From assembly GCA_038133845.1 (NCBI GenBank), contig JAYPUA010000013.1:10029-74028 (forward strand): a stretch of DNA of 64,000 nucleotides, in the 5' to 3' direction. Below are positions 17,025 to 25,446 of this stretch, piece after piece. The stretch's first letter is position 1; the number at the start of each line of letters is the position of its first letter. Both the position numbers and the translations under genes were made by a program. The stretch is from JAYPUA01 sp038133845 (GTDB taxonomy: Bacteria; SAR324; NAC60-12). A model generated the notes under the pieces. That model ran no database searches. It was not told the origin of the DNA and saw only the letters and a program-made list of their open reading frames with translations.

Positions 17025-17969
17025 TCAGTGCGGGGTTTCCGTGACCCAGAATGCCGGAGCCCGCTCGCGCAGGCGGATCATCCGGGTCAGCAGGGTGCTC
17101 AGCGGGACAGGAACGTCATGACGCTCCGCCATGCGGATCAGGAATCCGTTCAGTGCCTCGATCTCGGTGAGGCGCTCGGCCAGCAGGTCCTGAAGCATTG
17201 AAGGCCGGTGGTACGTGTGCCGGCTGCAGGCGTAGTCGATCAGCTCATGAACCTGGGCCGCCTCTACCGAAATTCCGGCCACCCGGGCGACCTGGAGGGC
17301 TTCATCGGCGATCTCGTGGGCCAGCGCCTTCCCATCCGAAAAGTGCTCCAGCATCCCGGGTGAACCTTGTGTCAGACCGCAGAGGGCGTTCATGGCAATG
17401 TTGAAGCAGGCCTTCTGCCAGATGAACTTGCCGACCTCCGGGGTGACGGTGGTCTTCAGTCCGGCCTCGGTCAGGTCCTGGCCCACCTGCTCCACCAGAG
17501 GCTCGGCCTTTCCGCTGGCCGCGTACATCCAGGTCTCTGCCGATCCGGAGGAGGCTACGGCACCAGGGCCGAGGTATTCCGCCGGCACCAGCGAGACGCC
17601 TTCCACGGTGCGCTCCAACCCGGCATAATGGGCGACCTTTTCGCCGTTGCCCAGACCGTTTTGCAAGGTGACCATCCACGCGCCCTGCAGTGCCGGAGGA
17701 AGCTGCTGCAGCGCCGGTTCAAGCTGATGGGTTTTGGTGAACAGCAGCACCACCTCGGCCTCGTGCGCCTGCTCGACCTGCTCGGCGTTGAGCGGAACCA
17801 CCGCCTCTTGCCCGTCAAAGCGACAGCGCAGTCCGCCCTGACGTCGGATGGCTTCCGGATGCTCTGGGGAGCGGGTGAGCAGCTCCACCGAGTGCCCACG
17901 CATCGCGAGTTTTGCGCCAAAGACAGAGCCCATGGCTCCTGCACCAAGGATGCTGTAACGTCGGGTCAT
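17025..17969 (-). CDS. Ketopantoate reductase family (ApbA/PanE) protein
   Basis: A 314-residue NAD(P)H-dependent reductase. The N-terminal Rossmann domain has ILGAGAMGSVFGAKLA, and the central block VTLQNGLGN is typical. The C-terminal helical domain contains the signature KACFNIAMNALCGL, including the conserved Lys and Asn. Canonical members reduce 2-dehydropantoate. In a catabolic operon this paralog may act on another 2-oxo or 2-hydroxy acid. It is the first gene of the leftward operon, whose promoter should lie in the 390-base region shared with the acyl-CoA dehydrogenase gene. Confidence 0.85.
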   Translation of the reverse strand: MTRRYSILGAGAMGSVFGAKLAMRGHSVELLTRSPEHPEAIRRQGGLRCRFDGQEAVVPLNAEQVEQAHEAEVVLLFTKTHQLEPALQQLPPALQGAWMVTLQNGLGNGEKVAHYAGLERTVEGVSLVPAEYLGPGAVASSGSAETWMYAASGKAEPLVEQVGQDLTEAGLKTTVTPEVGKFIWQKACFNIAMNALCGLTQGSPGMLEHFSDGKALAHEIADEALQVARVAGISVEAAQVHELIDYACSRHTYHRPSMLQDLLAERLTEIEALNGFLIRMAERHDVPVPLSTLLTRMIRLRERAPAFWVTETPH

Positions 17970-18157
17970 GGGGGCATCCGGAGAGAAGTCGAGGGAGCCA
18001 GAGCGTGATTGCCGGGAAGCTCACCAGCAGCGCCACTCGGAGGATCTCTGCGCCACAGAACGGCATCGCCCCCTTGAAGGTGTTCCCGACCCGTCCGGAG
18101 GAAATCCGGCCAGGCGGGTGTTGTCCCGCAGAGAGCATACGACAGAGGAAGAATGCC

Positions 18158-18175
18158 TACACTTGTACAAGTGTA
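18158..18175. promoter_or_regulatory. 18-bp perfect palindrome, probable operator between divergent operons
   Basis: TACACTTGTACAAGTGTA is a perfect palindrome centred on TTGTACAA, resembling operators of GntR-family (FCD subgroup) regulators. It lies about 190 bases from both the ketopantoate-reductase-like gene (leftward) and the acyl-CoA dehydrogenase gene (rightward). No other gene is seen in the 17970-18360 interval. A regulator bound here could control both catabolic operons; the cognate protein is not identified. Confidence 0.6.
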
Positions 18176-18211
18176 CAAAGAGAGATGGTATGGGGATTCC
18201 TTTAAATGTCA

Positions 18212-18229
18212 AGCCTGCCTCGGCAGGCT
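18212..18229. other. Compact GC hairpin in the divergent control region
   Basis: AGCCTGCCTCGGCAGGCT folds into a 7-bp stem with a CTCG loop. It lies in the presumed leader of the acyl-CoA dehydrogenase transcript. It could be a small terminator/attenuator for rightward reads, or a copy of a dispersed hairpin, since a related one is at 52484-52516. Confidence 0.45.
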
Positions 18230-18360
18230 GCAAAGGCGTCCAAGCCGGAGTCCTGGGCTTTTTCGCATGGGCGCCATTTCCGACTTTCCTCGTGAGTCAT
18301 ACTTGCGATAATTTGTGCCAGCTCAACCCAGTCCCCCAACCTTCATGACCGAGTGAATCG

Positions 18361-19509
18361 ATGCCTCCATACACGTCACCCTGGGAAAACGAAGAGCTTC
18401 GCCTGCTCCGTGAGAGCACCCGGAAGTTTCTGGAGAAAGAGTTTGTACCTCACCTCAACCGCTGGCTGCAACAGGGCATGCTGGACCGTGAGGCCTGGAG
18501 CCAGGCCGGAGAGATGGGCTTGCTGCTGCCCAGCATTCCGGAAGAGTATGGCGGCGCAGGCGGCACCTTTGCTCACGAGGCTGTGGTGATTGAAGAGGTG
18601 GAGAAGTCCGGAATTGGAGGAAATTTGGGCTACCCGGTCCACAGCACCATCTGTCCGCACTACCTGCTGCACTACGGGACAGAGGAGCAAAAGCAGCGCT
18701 GGCTACCGAAGATGGCTACCGGAGAGATGATCGGGGCGATCGCCATGAGTGAGCCTGGAACAGGATCTGACCTGCAGAGCATCCAGACCCGTGCGGTCCG
18801 GGACGGTTCGCACTACGTGATCAACGGGGCCAAGACCTTCATCACCAACGGGCAGCACGCAGACCTGATCCTCCTCTGTGTCAAGACCGGAGAGGGCAAG
18901 GGGTCGCGGAACATCTCCATCGTGGTGGTGGAGGCGGAGAACACCCCCGGGTTTCAGCGTGGACGCAAGCTGGACAAGATCGGGATGAAGGCTGCAGACA
19001 CCTCGGAGCTGTTTTTCTCGGATGCCCGGGTTCCAGTGGAGAACCTGCTGGGCGAAGAAGGCCGCGGTTTTTATTACCTGATGCAGCAGCTGCCACAAGA
19101 GCGGCTGGCGCTGGCCGTGGCTGCGGTGGCGGCCATCGAGCATGCGGTGGAGATCACGGTCGACTACACGCGCAACCGGGAGGCCTTTGGCCAGCGCCTG
19201 CTTGATTTTCAGAACACCCGCTTCACGCTGGCAGAGTGCAAGACCGAGGCGCACATCGCCCGGGTGTTTGTCGACTCGTGCATCGAGCGCATCATCCGGG
19301 GAGAGTTGGACAACGAGACCGCGTCGATGGCCAAGTGGTGGTGCACCCAGAAGCAGTGCGAGATCGTGGACACCTGCCTGCAACTGCATGGCGGCTACGG
19401 CTACATGAGCGAGTACGAGATTGCCCGCATGTTCACCGATGCCCGGGTCCAGAAGATCTACGGGGGCAGCAACGAGATCATGAAAGAGCTGATTGGACGA
19501 AGCCTGTGA
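18361..19509 (+). CDS. Acyl-CoA dehydrogenase, long-chain/isovaleryl type
   Basis: A 382-residue FAD flavoenzyme oxidising acyl-CoA to 2-enoyl-CoA, passing electrons to ETF. The family blocks AIAMSEPGTGSDLQSI and GAKTFITNGQHADL are present. The usual catalytic Glu of medium/short-chain enzymes (YEGT) is replaced by YGGSNEIMKEL, as in LCAD and isovaleryl-CoA dehydrogenase. In those enzymes the base sits on another helix; here Glu247 in LPQERLAL fits. The stop overlaps the GTG start of the asparaginase gene, so the two are coupled. Confidence 0.92.
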   Translation: MPPYTSPWENEELRLLRESTRKFLEKEFVPHLNRWLQQGMLDREAWSQAGEMGLLLPSIPEEYGGAGGTFAHEAVVIEEVEKSGIGGNLGYPVHSTICPHYLLHYGTEEQKQRWLPKMATGEMIGAIAMSEPGTGSDLQSIQTRAVRDGSHYVINGAKTFITNGQHADLILLCVKTGEGKGSRNISIVVVEAENTPGFQRGRKLDKIGMKAADTSELFFSDARVPVENLLGEEGRGFYYLMQQLPQERLALAVAAVAAIEHAVEITVDYTRNREAFGQRLLDFQNTRFTLAECKTEAHIARVFVDSCIERIIRGELDNETASMAKWWCTQKQCEIVDTCLQLHGGYGYMSEYEIARMFTDARVQKIYGGSNEIMKELIGRSL

Positions 19510-20558
19510 AACTTCCTCCTCAAGCCAACACGGCTTCCTCGCTCCTGAAGTCCCACTCCTTCCGGGAACCGCTGCACATCGAAGTCCTCCGGGGGGCGAC
19601 TCAAGAGAGCCTGCACCTGGTGCATGCCGCGGTTGTTGACCCGGCAGGACGGGTGGAGAATCATTGGGGAAACATCGACTTCCTCACCTTCCCACGCTCT
19701 GCAGTCAAGCCGCTGCAAGCGGTGCCGCTCCTGCTCTCCGGGGCCGCAGACCGCTTTGAGCTGAGCAATGTGGAGTTGGCCCTGGCCTGCGCCTCTCATG
19801 GCGCAGAGGCAGCACACCTCAAGGCCGTCAGCGCCTGGCTGGAGCGCCTGGGCTATGATCCGGAAAACCTGGAGTGCGGCACTCATTGGCCGAGTCATGA
19901 AGATTCGGCCCATGCCCTTGCTCACTCAGGAGGAACGCCCTCGGCCCTGCACAACAACTGCTCCGGGAAACACACCGGCTTCCTGACGCTGGCCCGACAA
20001 CTCAACGTGGACCCTCAGGGCTACGTTCATCCGGAGCATCCGGTTCAGCAGGAAATCCGCAAGTCACTGGAGTTCTTCATGGGCATCGAGTTGACCCATG
20101 CTCCGATGGGCATCGACGGCTGCTCCATTCCCACCTGGGCCGTCCCGCTGAAGTTCCTGGCCCGCGGCTTTGCCCGCTTCGCCGGAGCTCCCGGACTTCC
20201 TGCAGAGTATCAGAGCGCCTGCCAGCGTCTGCGTTCTGCGATGCTTGCTGAACCATTCTACGTGGCTGGTACCGGACGTCACTGCACACGGGTGATGCAG
20301 GCTTTTGGCGAGCAGGTCGTTTGCAAGATTGGAGCGGAAGGTGTCTATGCCGCTTCGATTCCAAAGCTCGGGCTCGGGGTTGCGCTCAAGGCGCAGGATG
20401 GTTCTTTTCGCGCTGCAGAGGTCGCTTTGAGCTACATCCTGACCCAACTCGAACTGGCCCCGACGGATGCGAACTTTACTGTAGAACAGCCCCTTTTCAA
20501 CCGGAACCAGATCCAGGTGGGAGAGGTCCGTCTTGCTCGAGCAGCGCATGGCCAGTAA
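19506..20558 (+). CDS. Asparaginase II family protein
   Basis: About 350 residues from a GTG that overlaps the previous stop (GTGA). Upstream in-frame codons are shadow sequence of the acyl-CoA dehydrogenase. It resembles the Rhizobium-type thermolabile L-asparaginase II family: EVLRGATQESLHLVHAAVVD, FPRSAVKPLQAVPLLLSG, CASHGAEAAHLKAV, NNCSGKHTGFL and GIDGCSIPTWAVPL. Members hydrolyse L-asparagine to aspartate and ammonia. The Ser/Lys pair in SAVKP and the Cys in NNCSGKH are the probable catalytic or ligand residues; this is inference. The tight coupling with an acyl-CoA dehydrogenase and an MFS transporter suggests an amidated substrate. Confidence 0.85.
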   Translation: MKLPPQANTASSLLKSHSFREPLHIEVLRGATQESLHLVHAAVVDPAGRVENHWGNIDFLTFPRSAVKPLQAVPLLLSGAADRFELSNVELALACASHGAEAAHLKAVSAWLERLGYDPENLECGTHWPSHEDSAHALAHSGGTPSALHNNCSGKHTGFLTLARQLNVDPQGYVHPEHPVQQEIRKSLEFFMGIELTHAPMGIDGCSIPTWAVPLKFLARGFARFAGAPGLPAEYQSACQRLRSAMLAEPFYVAGTGRHCTRVMQAFGEQVVCKIGAEGVYAASIPKLGLGVALKAQDGSFRAAEVALSYILTQLELAPTDANFTVEQPLFNRNQIQVGEVRLARAAHGQ

Positions 20559-21807
20559 CTCCTCCGATCGACTGTTCACGCCGGTACTGCTCTCCGGGTG
20601 CCTCATCCTACTCTCCGGTTTTGCGATCCGGGCCAGCTTCGGACTCTTTCAAATCCCGATTGCCTCTGATTTCAACTGGCCGCGTTCCGAGTTCTCGCTG
20701 GCGATTGCGATCCAAAACCTGGCGTGGGGATTTGGACAGCCGCTGTTTGGTGCGCTGGCAGAAAAGTTTGGAGACCGCAGAGCGGTCATTCTCGGGTCGG
20801 TGCTCTATGCTTTGGGGCTGGTGCTGAGCGGTTTTGCAGAAACTCCCGGAGCCCATCAGTTCCTGGAGATCCTGGTGGGCTTCGGGGTTGCTGGAACCGG
20901 CTTCGGAGTCATCCTGGCTGTGGTCGGACGCGCCGCCTCTGACGAAAAGCGCTCCCTGGCCCTGGGGATCGCCACGGCAGCCGGATCAGCCGGACAGATC
21001 ATCGGACCTCCACTGGCAGATGGGCTGTTGAGCTTTCTGCACTGGTCCGAGGTGTTCTTTGTCTTTGCCGCCTGGATTCTGCTGGCGCTCCTGGCGCTGC
21101 CTTTTTTCAGCTCAGGAACGCTGGCCACTCGCAAGGAGCTGGAGGAGAGCATGGGCGAGGTGCTCAAGAAGGCCTTCCGGGACCCCTCCTATACCATGAT
21201 CTTTCTGGGCTTTTTCTCCTGCGGATTTCAGCTGGCCTTCATCACGGCACACTTCCCGGCCTTCATCACGGAGATGTGCAGCACGATCCCGCAGAACAGC
21301 ATCCTCCGGAGTATGGGAGTGAGTTCGACTTCGGCCCTGGGTGCGTTTTCGATCGCGATCATTGGAGCAGCGAACCTGGTCGGAACCATCACCGCCGGAG
21401 CCCTGGGGAAGAGCTACTCCAAGAAGTGGCTGCTCTCGCTCATCTACACCGGGAGGACCATCGCCGCTGCGCTCTTCATCATGTTCCCGATCACTCCGGA
21501 CACTGTGGTGCTGTTTTCAGTCACCATGGGCGCGCTCTGGCTGGCCACGGTGCCGCTGACCTCAGGACTGGTGGCTCACATCTATGGCCTCAAGTACATG
21601 GGGACGCTGTACGGGATCGTCTTCCTCTCCCATCAGCTGGGAGGCTTCCTGGGGGTCTGGCTGGGGGGACTGTTTTACGACCGGTACGGCTCCTACGACC
21701 TCGTGTGGTGGGTTGGCGTTGGGGTGGGAGCCTTCTCGGCGATCATCCACCTCCCGGTACGCGAAGAGCCGCTGGGCGGGAAGGCCCCGAGCGCTTCTGC
21801 TGCCTGA
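20548..21807 (+). CDS. MFS transporter
   Basis: A 419-residue inner-membrane permease with about twelve hydrophobic helices and the MFS signature between helices 2 and 3 (FGALAEKFGDRRAVILG). The layout resembles the monocarboxylate/oxalate-formate antiporter branch. The ATG at 20548 is preferred to the upstream in-frame TTG at 20533, and the gene overlaps the asparaginase gene by 11 bases. It probably imports the substrate of this operon; the identity of that substrate cannot be read from sequence. Confidence 0.88.
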   Translation: MASNSSDRLFTPVLLSGCLILLSGFAIRASFGLFQIPIASDFNWPRSEFSLAIAIQNLAWGFGQPLFGALAEKFGDRRAVILGSVLYALGLVLSGFAETPGAHQFLEILVGFGVAGTGFGVILAVVGRAASDEKRSLALGIATAAGSAGQIIGPPLADGLLSFLHWSEVFFVFAAWILLALLALPFFSSGTLATRKELEESMGEVLKKAFRDPSYTMIFLGFFSCGFQLAFITAHFPAFITEMCSTIPQNSILRSMGVSSTSALGAFSIAIIGAANLVGTITAGALGKSYSKKWLLSLIYTGRTIAAALFIMFPITPDTVVLFSVTMGALWLATVPLTSGLVAHIYGLKYMGTLYGIVFLSHQLGGFLGVWLGGLFYDRYGSYDLVWWVGVGVGAFSAIIHLPVREEPLGGKAPSASAA

Positions 21808-21828
21808 ACGCCGATTCCGCTGAAGCCG

Positions 21829-22266
21829 ATGCCTTCCCTGCCTGACACGCTGAGAGGCCGCTTCCGGGAAGAGTTCTCCCAGGCGGTCCTGGAGGACGAT
21901 GACGAGCTGGTCTTTGCTGCGCTGGAACGTCTGCTCGACTCCGGGATGCCGGTCTTTCGTCGGTACTGGGAGGAAAGTGAGCCTGAATCCGGAGTGGACT
22001 TGGTCTACTTTTGGGAGGAACGCTACTGGTTCAGTTCATTGGAAGTCGAGTTGGCTGGGCCGTACGCCTCTCTGGAGGAGGCGCTCCAAGCCCATGGTCT
22101 GTTGCAATGGAGAGCCGGACTTCGGGAGGTCGACTGTGAGGAGTGGTCGCTTGCGGAAACGCTCGCCCGCCTTCAGGGCGTCATCCCTCCCGGACATCGA
22201 ATTGAAGTTGCAGGCGAGTGCTTTGATGCCACGGAGGGCGGGGCCTTGCGCCCTGCCGCGGCGTAG
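21829..22266 (+). CDS. Hypothetical acidic soluble protein
   Basis: A 145-residue protein rich in Glu and Trp (VYFWEERYWFSSLEVELAG) with no signal peptide, membrane helix or recognisable motif. It follows the MFS gene by 21 bases on the same strand and ends two bases before the convergent eno stop, so it is probably the last gene of the acyl-CoA dehydrogenase operon. There is no room for a terminator before eno, and the transcripts are likely to run into each other. Confidence 0.65.
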   Translation: MPSLPDTLRGRFREEFSQAVLEDDDELVFAALERLLDSGMPVFRRYWEESEPESGVDLVYFWEERYWFSSLEVELAGPYASLEEALQAHGLLQWRAGLREVDCEEWSLAETLARLQGVIPPGHRIEVAGECFDATEGGALRPAAA

Positions 22267-22268
22267 GC

Positions 22269-23537
22269 TCAGCGTCCGAAGCGCGCCGCGCTCTTGAGAT
22301 CCTGCTCAATCTCCAGCAGACGGTTGTACTTTGCGATCCGCTCGGATCGTGAGGCCGAGCCGGTCTTGATCTGCCCTCCGGCCATGGCGACGGAGAAGTC
22401 GGCCATGAAGGTGTCCTCGGTTTCACCACTTCGGTGCGAGATGATGTAGTTCCACCCGGCCTTTTGGCAGAGCTGAATCGTCGCGATCGTCTCCGAGACG
22501 GTTCCGATCTGATTCAGCTTGATCAGCACCGCGTTGGCCGCCTGCTTCTGAATGCCCTCCTCCACAAAGCGCGTGTTGGTCACAAAGAGGTCGTCTCCAA
22601 CAATCTGCACGGAGTCGCCCAAGCGCTCGGTGATCGCCTGAAAGCCTTCCCAGTCGTGCTCATCCATCGGGTCTTCGATGGAGATGATCGGGTACTTGTC
22701 GCACAGGTTCTGGTAGAACTCCAGCATGCCCGCAGAAGAGCGGGTGCCGCCTCCGGACTTTTTGAAGTCGTAGCTGGTGGTGTTCTGGGAAAAGGAGCTG
22801 GCCGCGGCATCCAGCGCGAGAGAGATCTCTTTTCCAGGCTGGAAACCTGCTGCCTCAATGGCCTCCAGGATCACCTCGCAGGCCTCCTCGTTGCTCTTCA
22901 GGTTTGGGGCAAATCCCCCCTCGTCGCCCACTCCGGTGGCGTAGCCCTTCTTGAGGAGGATCTTCTTGAGCGCGTGGAAGGTCTCTGCTCCGTAGCGCAG
23001 GGCCTCCCGGAAGTTGGGCGCCCCCGAGGGCATCACCATGAACTCCTGCAGGTCGACGCTGTTGTCCGCGTGCTCTCCGCCGTTGATGATGTTCATCATG
23101 GGAACCGGGAGACGCACGCTCCCTACTCCTCCGAGGTATTGATAAAGCGGCAGCCCCACGGACTGGGCGGCCACCTTGGCCACAGCCATCGAGACGCCCA
23201 GGATGGCGTTTGCTCCAAGCTTGCTCTTGAACTCCGTCCCGTCCAGCTTGAGCATCAGCGCGTCGATTTCACCCTGCTCCAGCGGGTTGGCCCCGATCAA
23301 TTCCGGTGCAATGCGAGTGTTGACGTGTTCCACGGCTTTCAGAACGCCTTTGCCTCCGTAGCGCTGCTTGTCTCCATCTCGCAGCTCAAGGGCTTCGTTT
23401 TCTCCTGTCGAGGCTCCTGAGGGAACGGAGGCCTGAGCGGAGGTTCCATCTTCCAGGCTGACTCTCACACGAACGGTGGGGTTGCCTCGAGAATCCAGGA
23501 TTTCCAGCGCCTGGACGCCAATAATTCGATTCTTCAC
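22269..23537 (-). CDS. eno: Enolase
   Basis: Converts 2-phosphoglycerate to phosphoenolpyruvate in glycolysis. The 422 residues match the family. Visible are GASTGENEALELRDGDK near residue 40, the metal and catalytic region GVGDEGGFAPN, IEDPMDEHDW (metal Asp/Glu), GDDLFVTN, the catalytic Lys in IKLNQIGT, and SHRSGETEDTFMAD. The ATG gives the standard N-terminus (MKNRIIGVQALEILDSRGNP). It is divergent from the glutamate-synthase-like gene across a 257-base interval. Confidence 0.98.
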   Translation of the reverse strand: MKNRIIGVQALEILDSRGNPTVRVRVSLEDGTSAQASVPSGASTGENEALELRDGDKQRYGGKGVLKAVEHVNTRIAPELIGANPLEQGEIDALMLKLDGTEFKSKLGANAILGVSMAVAKVAAQSVGLPLYQYLGGVGSVRLPVPMMNIINGGEHADNSVDLQEFMVMPSGAPNFREALRYGAETFHALKKILLKKGYATGVGDEGGFAPNLKSNEEACEVILEAIEAAGFQPGKEISLALDAAASSFSQNTTSYDFKKSGGGTRSSAGMLEFYQNLCDKYPIISIEDPMDEHDWEGFQAITERLGDSVQIVGDDLFVTNTRFVEEGIQKQAANAVLIKLNQIGTVSETIATIQLCQKAGWNYIISHRSGETEDTFMADFSVAMAGGQIKTGSASRSERIAKYNRLLEIEQDLKSAARFGR

Positions 23538-23700
23538 GCTCTTCTGTCTTTTTTGAAAAGTTGATGATTTTGGGGATGAAAGCCTTTCAGTTTAAGTCAT
23601 TGCAGAAGGGGGTCAATTGAAAATTGTGGTGACTTCCCAATTCATCCCCCAAATTGCTCTTGAGTCAGGGGCTCAGGGTTTTCTGTCAGGAAGACCGGAG

Positions 23701-23749
23701 CGTAGGGATTCATGCAAAAAAAGAGCGTGAGTCTCGTAGGGATTCATGC
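23701..23749. repeat. 15-bp direct repeat upstream of the glutamate-synthase-like gene
   Basis: CGTAGGGATTCATGC occurs perfectly at 23701-23715 and 23735-23749, start-to-start 34 bases. Both copies lie within 95 bases of the ATG at 23795, inside the presumed promoter or leader. Each copy contains an AGGG and an ATG, so the element could also create an upstream reading frame (from 23712). A tandem regulator site is the alternative. Confidence 0.55.
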
Positions 23750-23794
23750 TATTTCTTTTGCGTTTTGTCTCTCAACCCAACTCGCAGGAACAGC

Positions 23795-25366
23795 ATGCGT
23801 AAAATGTTTCACCTCTTCGCCGCCTCGGTTCTGGGAATCAACCTGGTTGTGGCGGTGCTCGGGTATCCCGCCATCCTCTGGTCCCTGGTCGTCTTCATCC
23901 CGGTGATCCTGCTGGGATACCGGGACATGGCTCAAAAACAGCACTCGATCCTGAGAAATTACCCGGTGCTGGGGCACTTCCGTTTTCTGCTCGAAGAGAT
24001 CCGCCCTGAAATCCATCAGTACTTTGTGGAATCCGATACCGACGGCGCCCCCTTCAACCGGCAGCAGCGCAGCGTGGTCTACGCCCGCTCCAAGAATGCC
24101 CGGGATACCATGCCTTTCGGGACCATGCAGGATGTCTACGAGGTCGGCTACGAGTGGGTCAACCACTCGATCCTGGCCAGGCACATCGACCCCAAGGATC
24201 TGCGGGTGACCATCGGTGGTCCGGACTGCAAGCAGCCCTACTCGGCAAGCATCCTGAACGTCTCCGCGATGAGCTTCGGAGCACTCAGCCCTAACGCCAT
24301 CAAATCCCTGAACACCGGGGCCAAGATGGGAAACTTTGCCCACAACACCGGAGAGGGGGGAATCAGCCCCTATCACCTTCAGGGGGGGGACCTGATCTGG
24401 CAGGTGGGTACCGGCTACTTTGGCTGCCGTGACCATGAGGGACGCTTCAACCCGGAGACGTTTCAGATGCGTGCCACGCGTCCGGAGGTGAAGATGATTG
24501 AGGTGAAGCTTTCCCAGGGAGCCAAGCCCGGACACGGCGGGATCCTTCCCGCAGCCAAGCTGACCAAGGAGATCGCGGAGATCCGGGATGTGCCGATGGG
24601 ACACGATGTCAACTCGCCGCCCGGACACACGGCCTTCTCCACGCCTTTGGAGATGATGGAATTCATCAAGCAACTGCGCGACCTCTCCGGAGGAAAGCCG
24701 GTGGGCTTCAAGCTCTGTGTCGGAAAACGCCGGGAGTTTCTCTCGATCTGCAAGGCGATGCTTCAGACCGGAATCACTCCGGACTTCATCACTGTTGATG
24801 GTGGCGAAGGCGGAACCGGTGCCGCTCCGCTCGAGTTCACAGACAGCATCGGGACGCCGCTGGTGGAAGGGCTGATCTTTGTCCACAGCGCCTTGGTCGG
24901 TTCCGGACTTCGTGACCGGATCAAGGTCATTTCCAGCGGAAAGGCCACCTCCGGCTTTGGGATCATCAAGCGCATGGCCCTGGGAGCCGACGCCTGCAAC
25001 TCGGCTCGAGGCATGATGATGGCGTTGGGGTGCATTCAGGCGCAAAAGTGCAACACCAACACCTGCCCGGTTGGAGTGGCCACTCAGAACCCACGCTATG
25101 CAGAGGCTCTTGTTGTTGAGGACAAGGCTCAGCGGGTCTACAACTTCCACAAGAATACGGAAGCCAGTGTCTGTGAGATGATGGGCGCGATGGGCCTGAG
25201 CAGCCCGGAAGAGATCCAACCGTGGCACCTGATGCGCCGGATCAACTCGACCGAGATCAAGAACTACTCGGAGATCTACGACTTCCTGGAGCCGGGAGTT
25301 TTGGTCAACGATCCGCCTCCGTCCTACGCGCGGGCGTGGAACGCAGCCAAAGCGGAGAGTTTCTAA
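23795..25366 (+). CDS. Membrane-anchored FMN-binding glutamate synthase-like protein
   Basis: I start at the ATG at 23795, which has AGGA six bases upstream; the longer frame from 23654 runs through the repeat region. Two N-terminal membrane segments (FHLFAASVLGINLVVAVLGY and ILWSLVVFIPVILLGY) are followed by a full FMN domain of the GltB type. Motifs include MSFGALSPNAIKSLNTGAK, HNTGEGGISPYH, KPGHGGILP and TVDGGEGGTGAAPLEF. The [3Fe-4S] loop is GCIQAQKCNTNTCPVG (Cys413, Cys419, Cys424). The glutaminase domain and a GltD partner are absent. Stand-alone members have been linked to glutamate synthase or other oxidoreductase roles; the function here is open. Confidence 0.87.
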   Translation: MRKMFHLFAASVLGINLVVAVLGYPAILWSLVVFIPVILLGYRDMAQKQHSILRNYPVLGHFRFLLEEIRPEIHQYFVESDTDGAPFNRQQRSVVYARSKNARDTMPFGTMQDVYEVGYEWVNHSILARHIDPKDLRVTIGGPDCKQPYSASILNVSAMSFGALSPNAIKSLNTGAKMGNFAHNTGEGGISPYHLQGGDLIWQVGTGYFGCRDHEGRFNPETFQMRATRPEVKMIEVKLSQGAKPGHGGILPAAKLTKEIAEIRDVPMGHDVNSPPGHTAFSTPLEMMEFIKQLRDLSGGKPVGFKLCVGKRREFLSICKAMLQTGITPDFITVDGGEGGTGAAPLEFTDSIGTPLVEGLIFVHSALVGSGLRDRIKVISSGKATSGFGIIKRMALGADACNSARGMMMALGCIQAQKCNTNTCPVGVATQNPRYAEALVVEDKAQRVYNFHKNTEASVCEMMGAMGLSSPEEIQPWHLMRRINSTEIKNYSEIYDFLEPGVLVNDPPPSYARAWNAAKAESF

Positions 25367-25379
25367 GAAGGGAAAATTT

Positions 25380-25436
25380 CTGGGGAAGGCCTCCCCAGAG
25401 AGGCAGGACCGGGAGAGGCCACAGGGCCTCTCCGGT
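25380..25436. terminator. Two hairpins between convergent genes, probable bidirectional terminator
   Basis: The first hairpin is CTGGGGA-5-TCCCCAG (25380-25398). The second (25408-25436) is a 12-bp stem with one bulged G around the loop ACAG, with arms ending GAGAGGCC/GGCCTCTC. They fill the 80 bases between the stops of the glutamate-synthase-like gene (+) and the PilZ gene (-). Neither has a long T-tract, so one or both may instead act as 3' end stabilisers. Confidence 0.6.
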
Positions 25437-25446
25437 AGAGTCGGTT

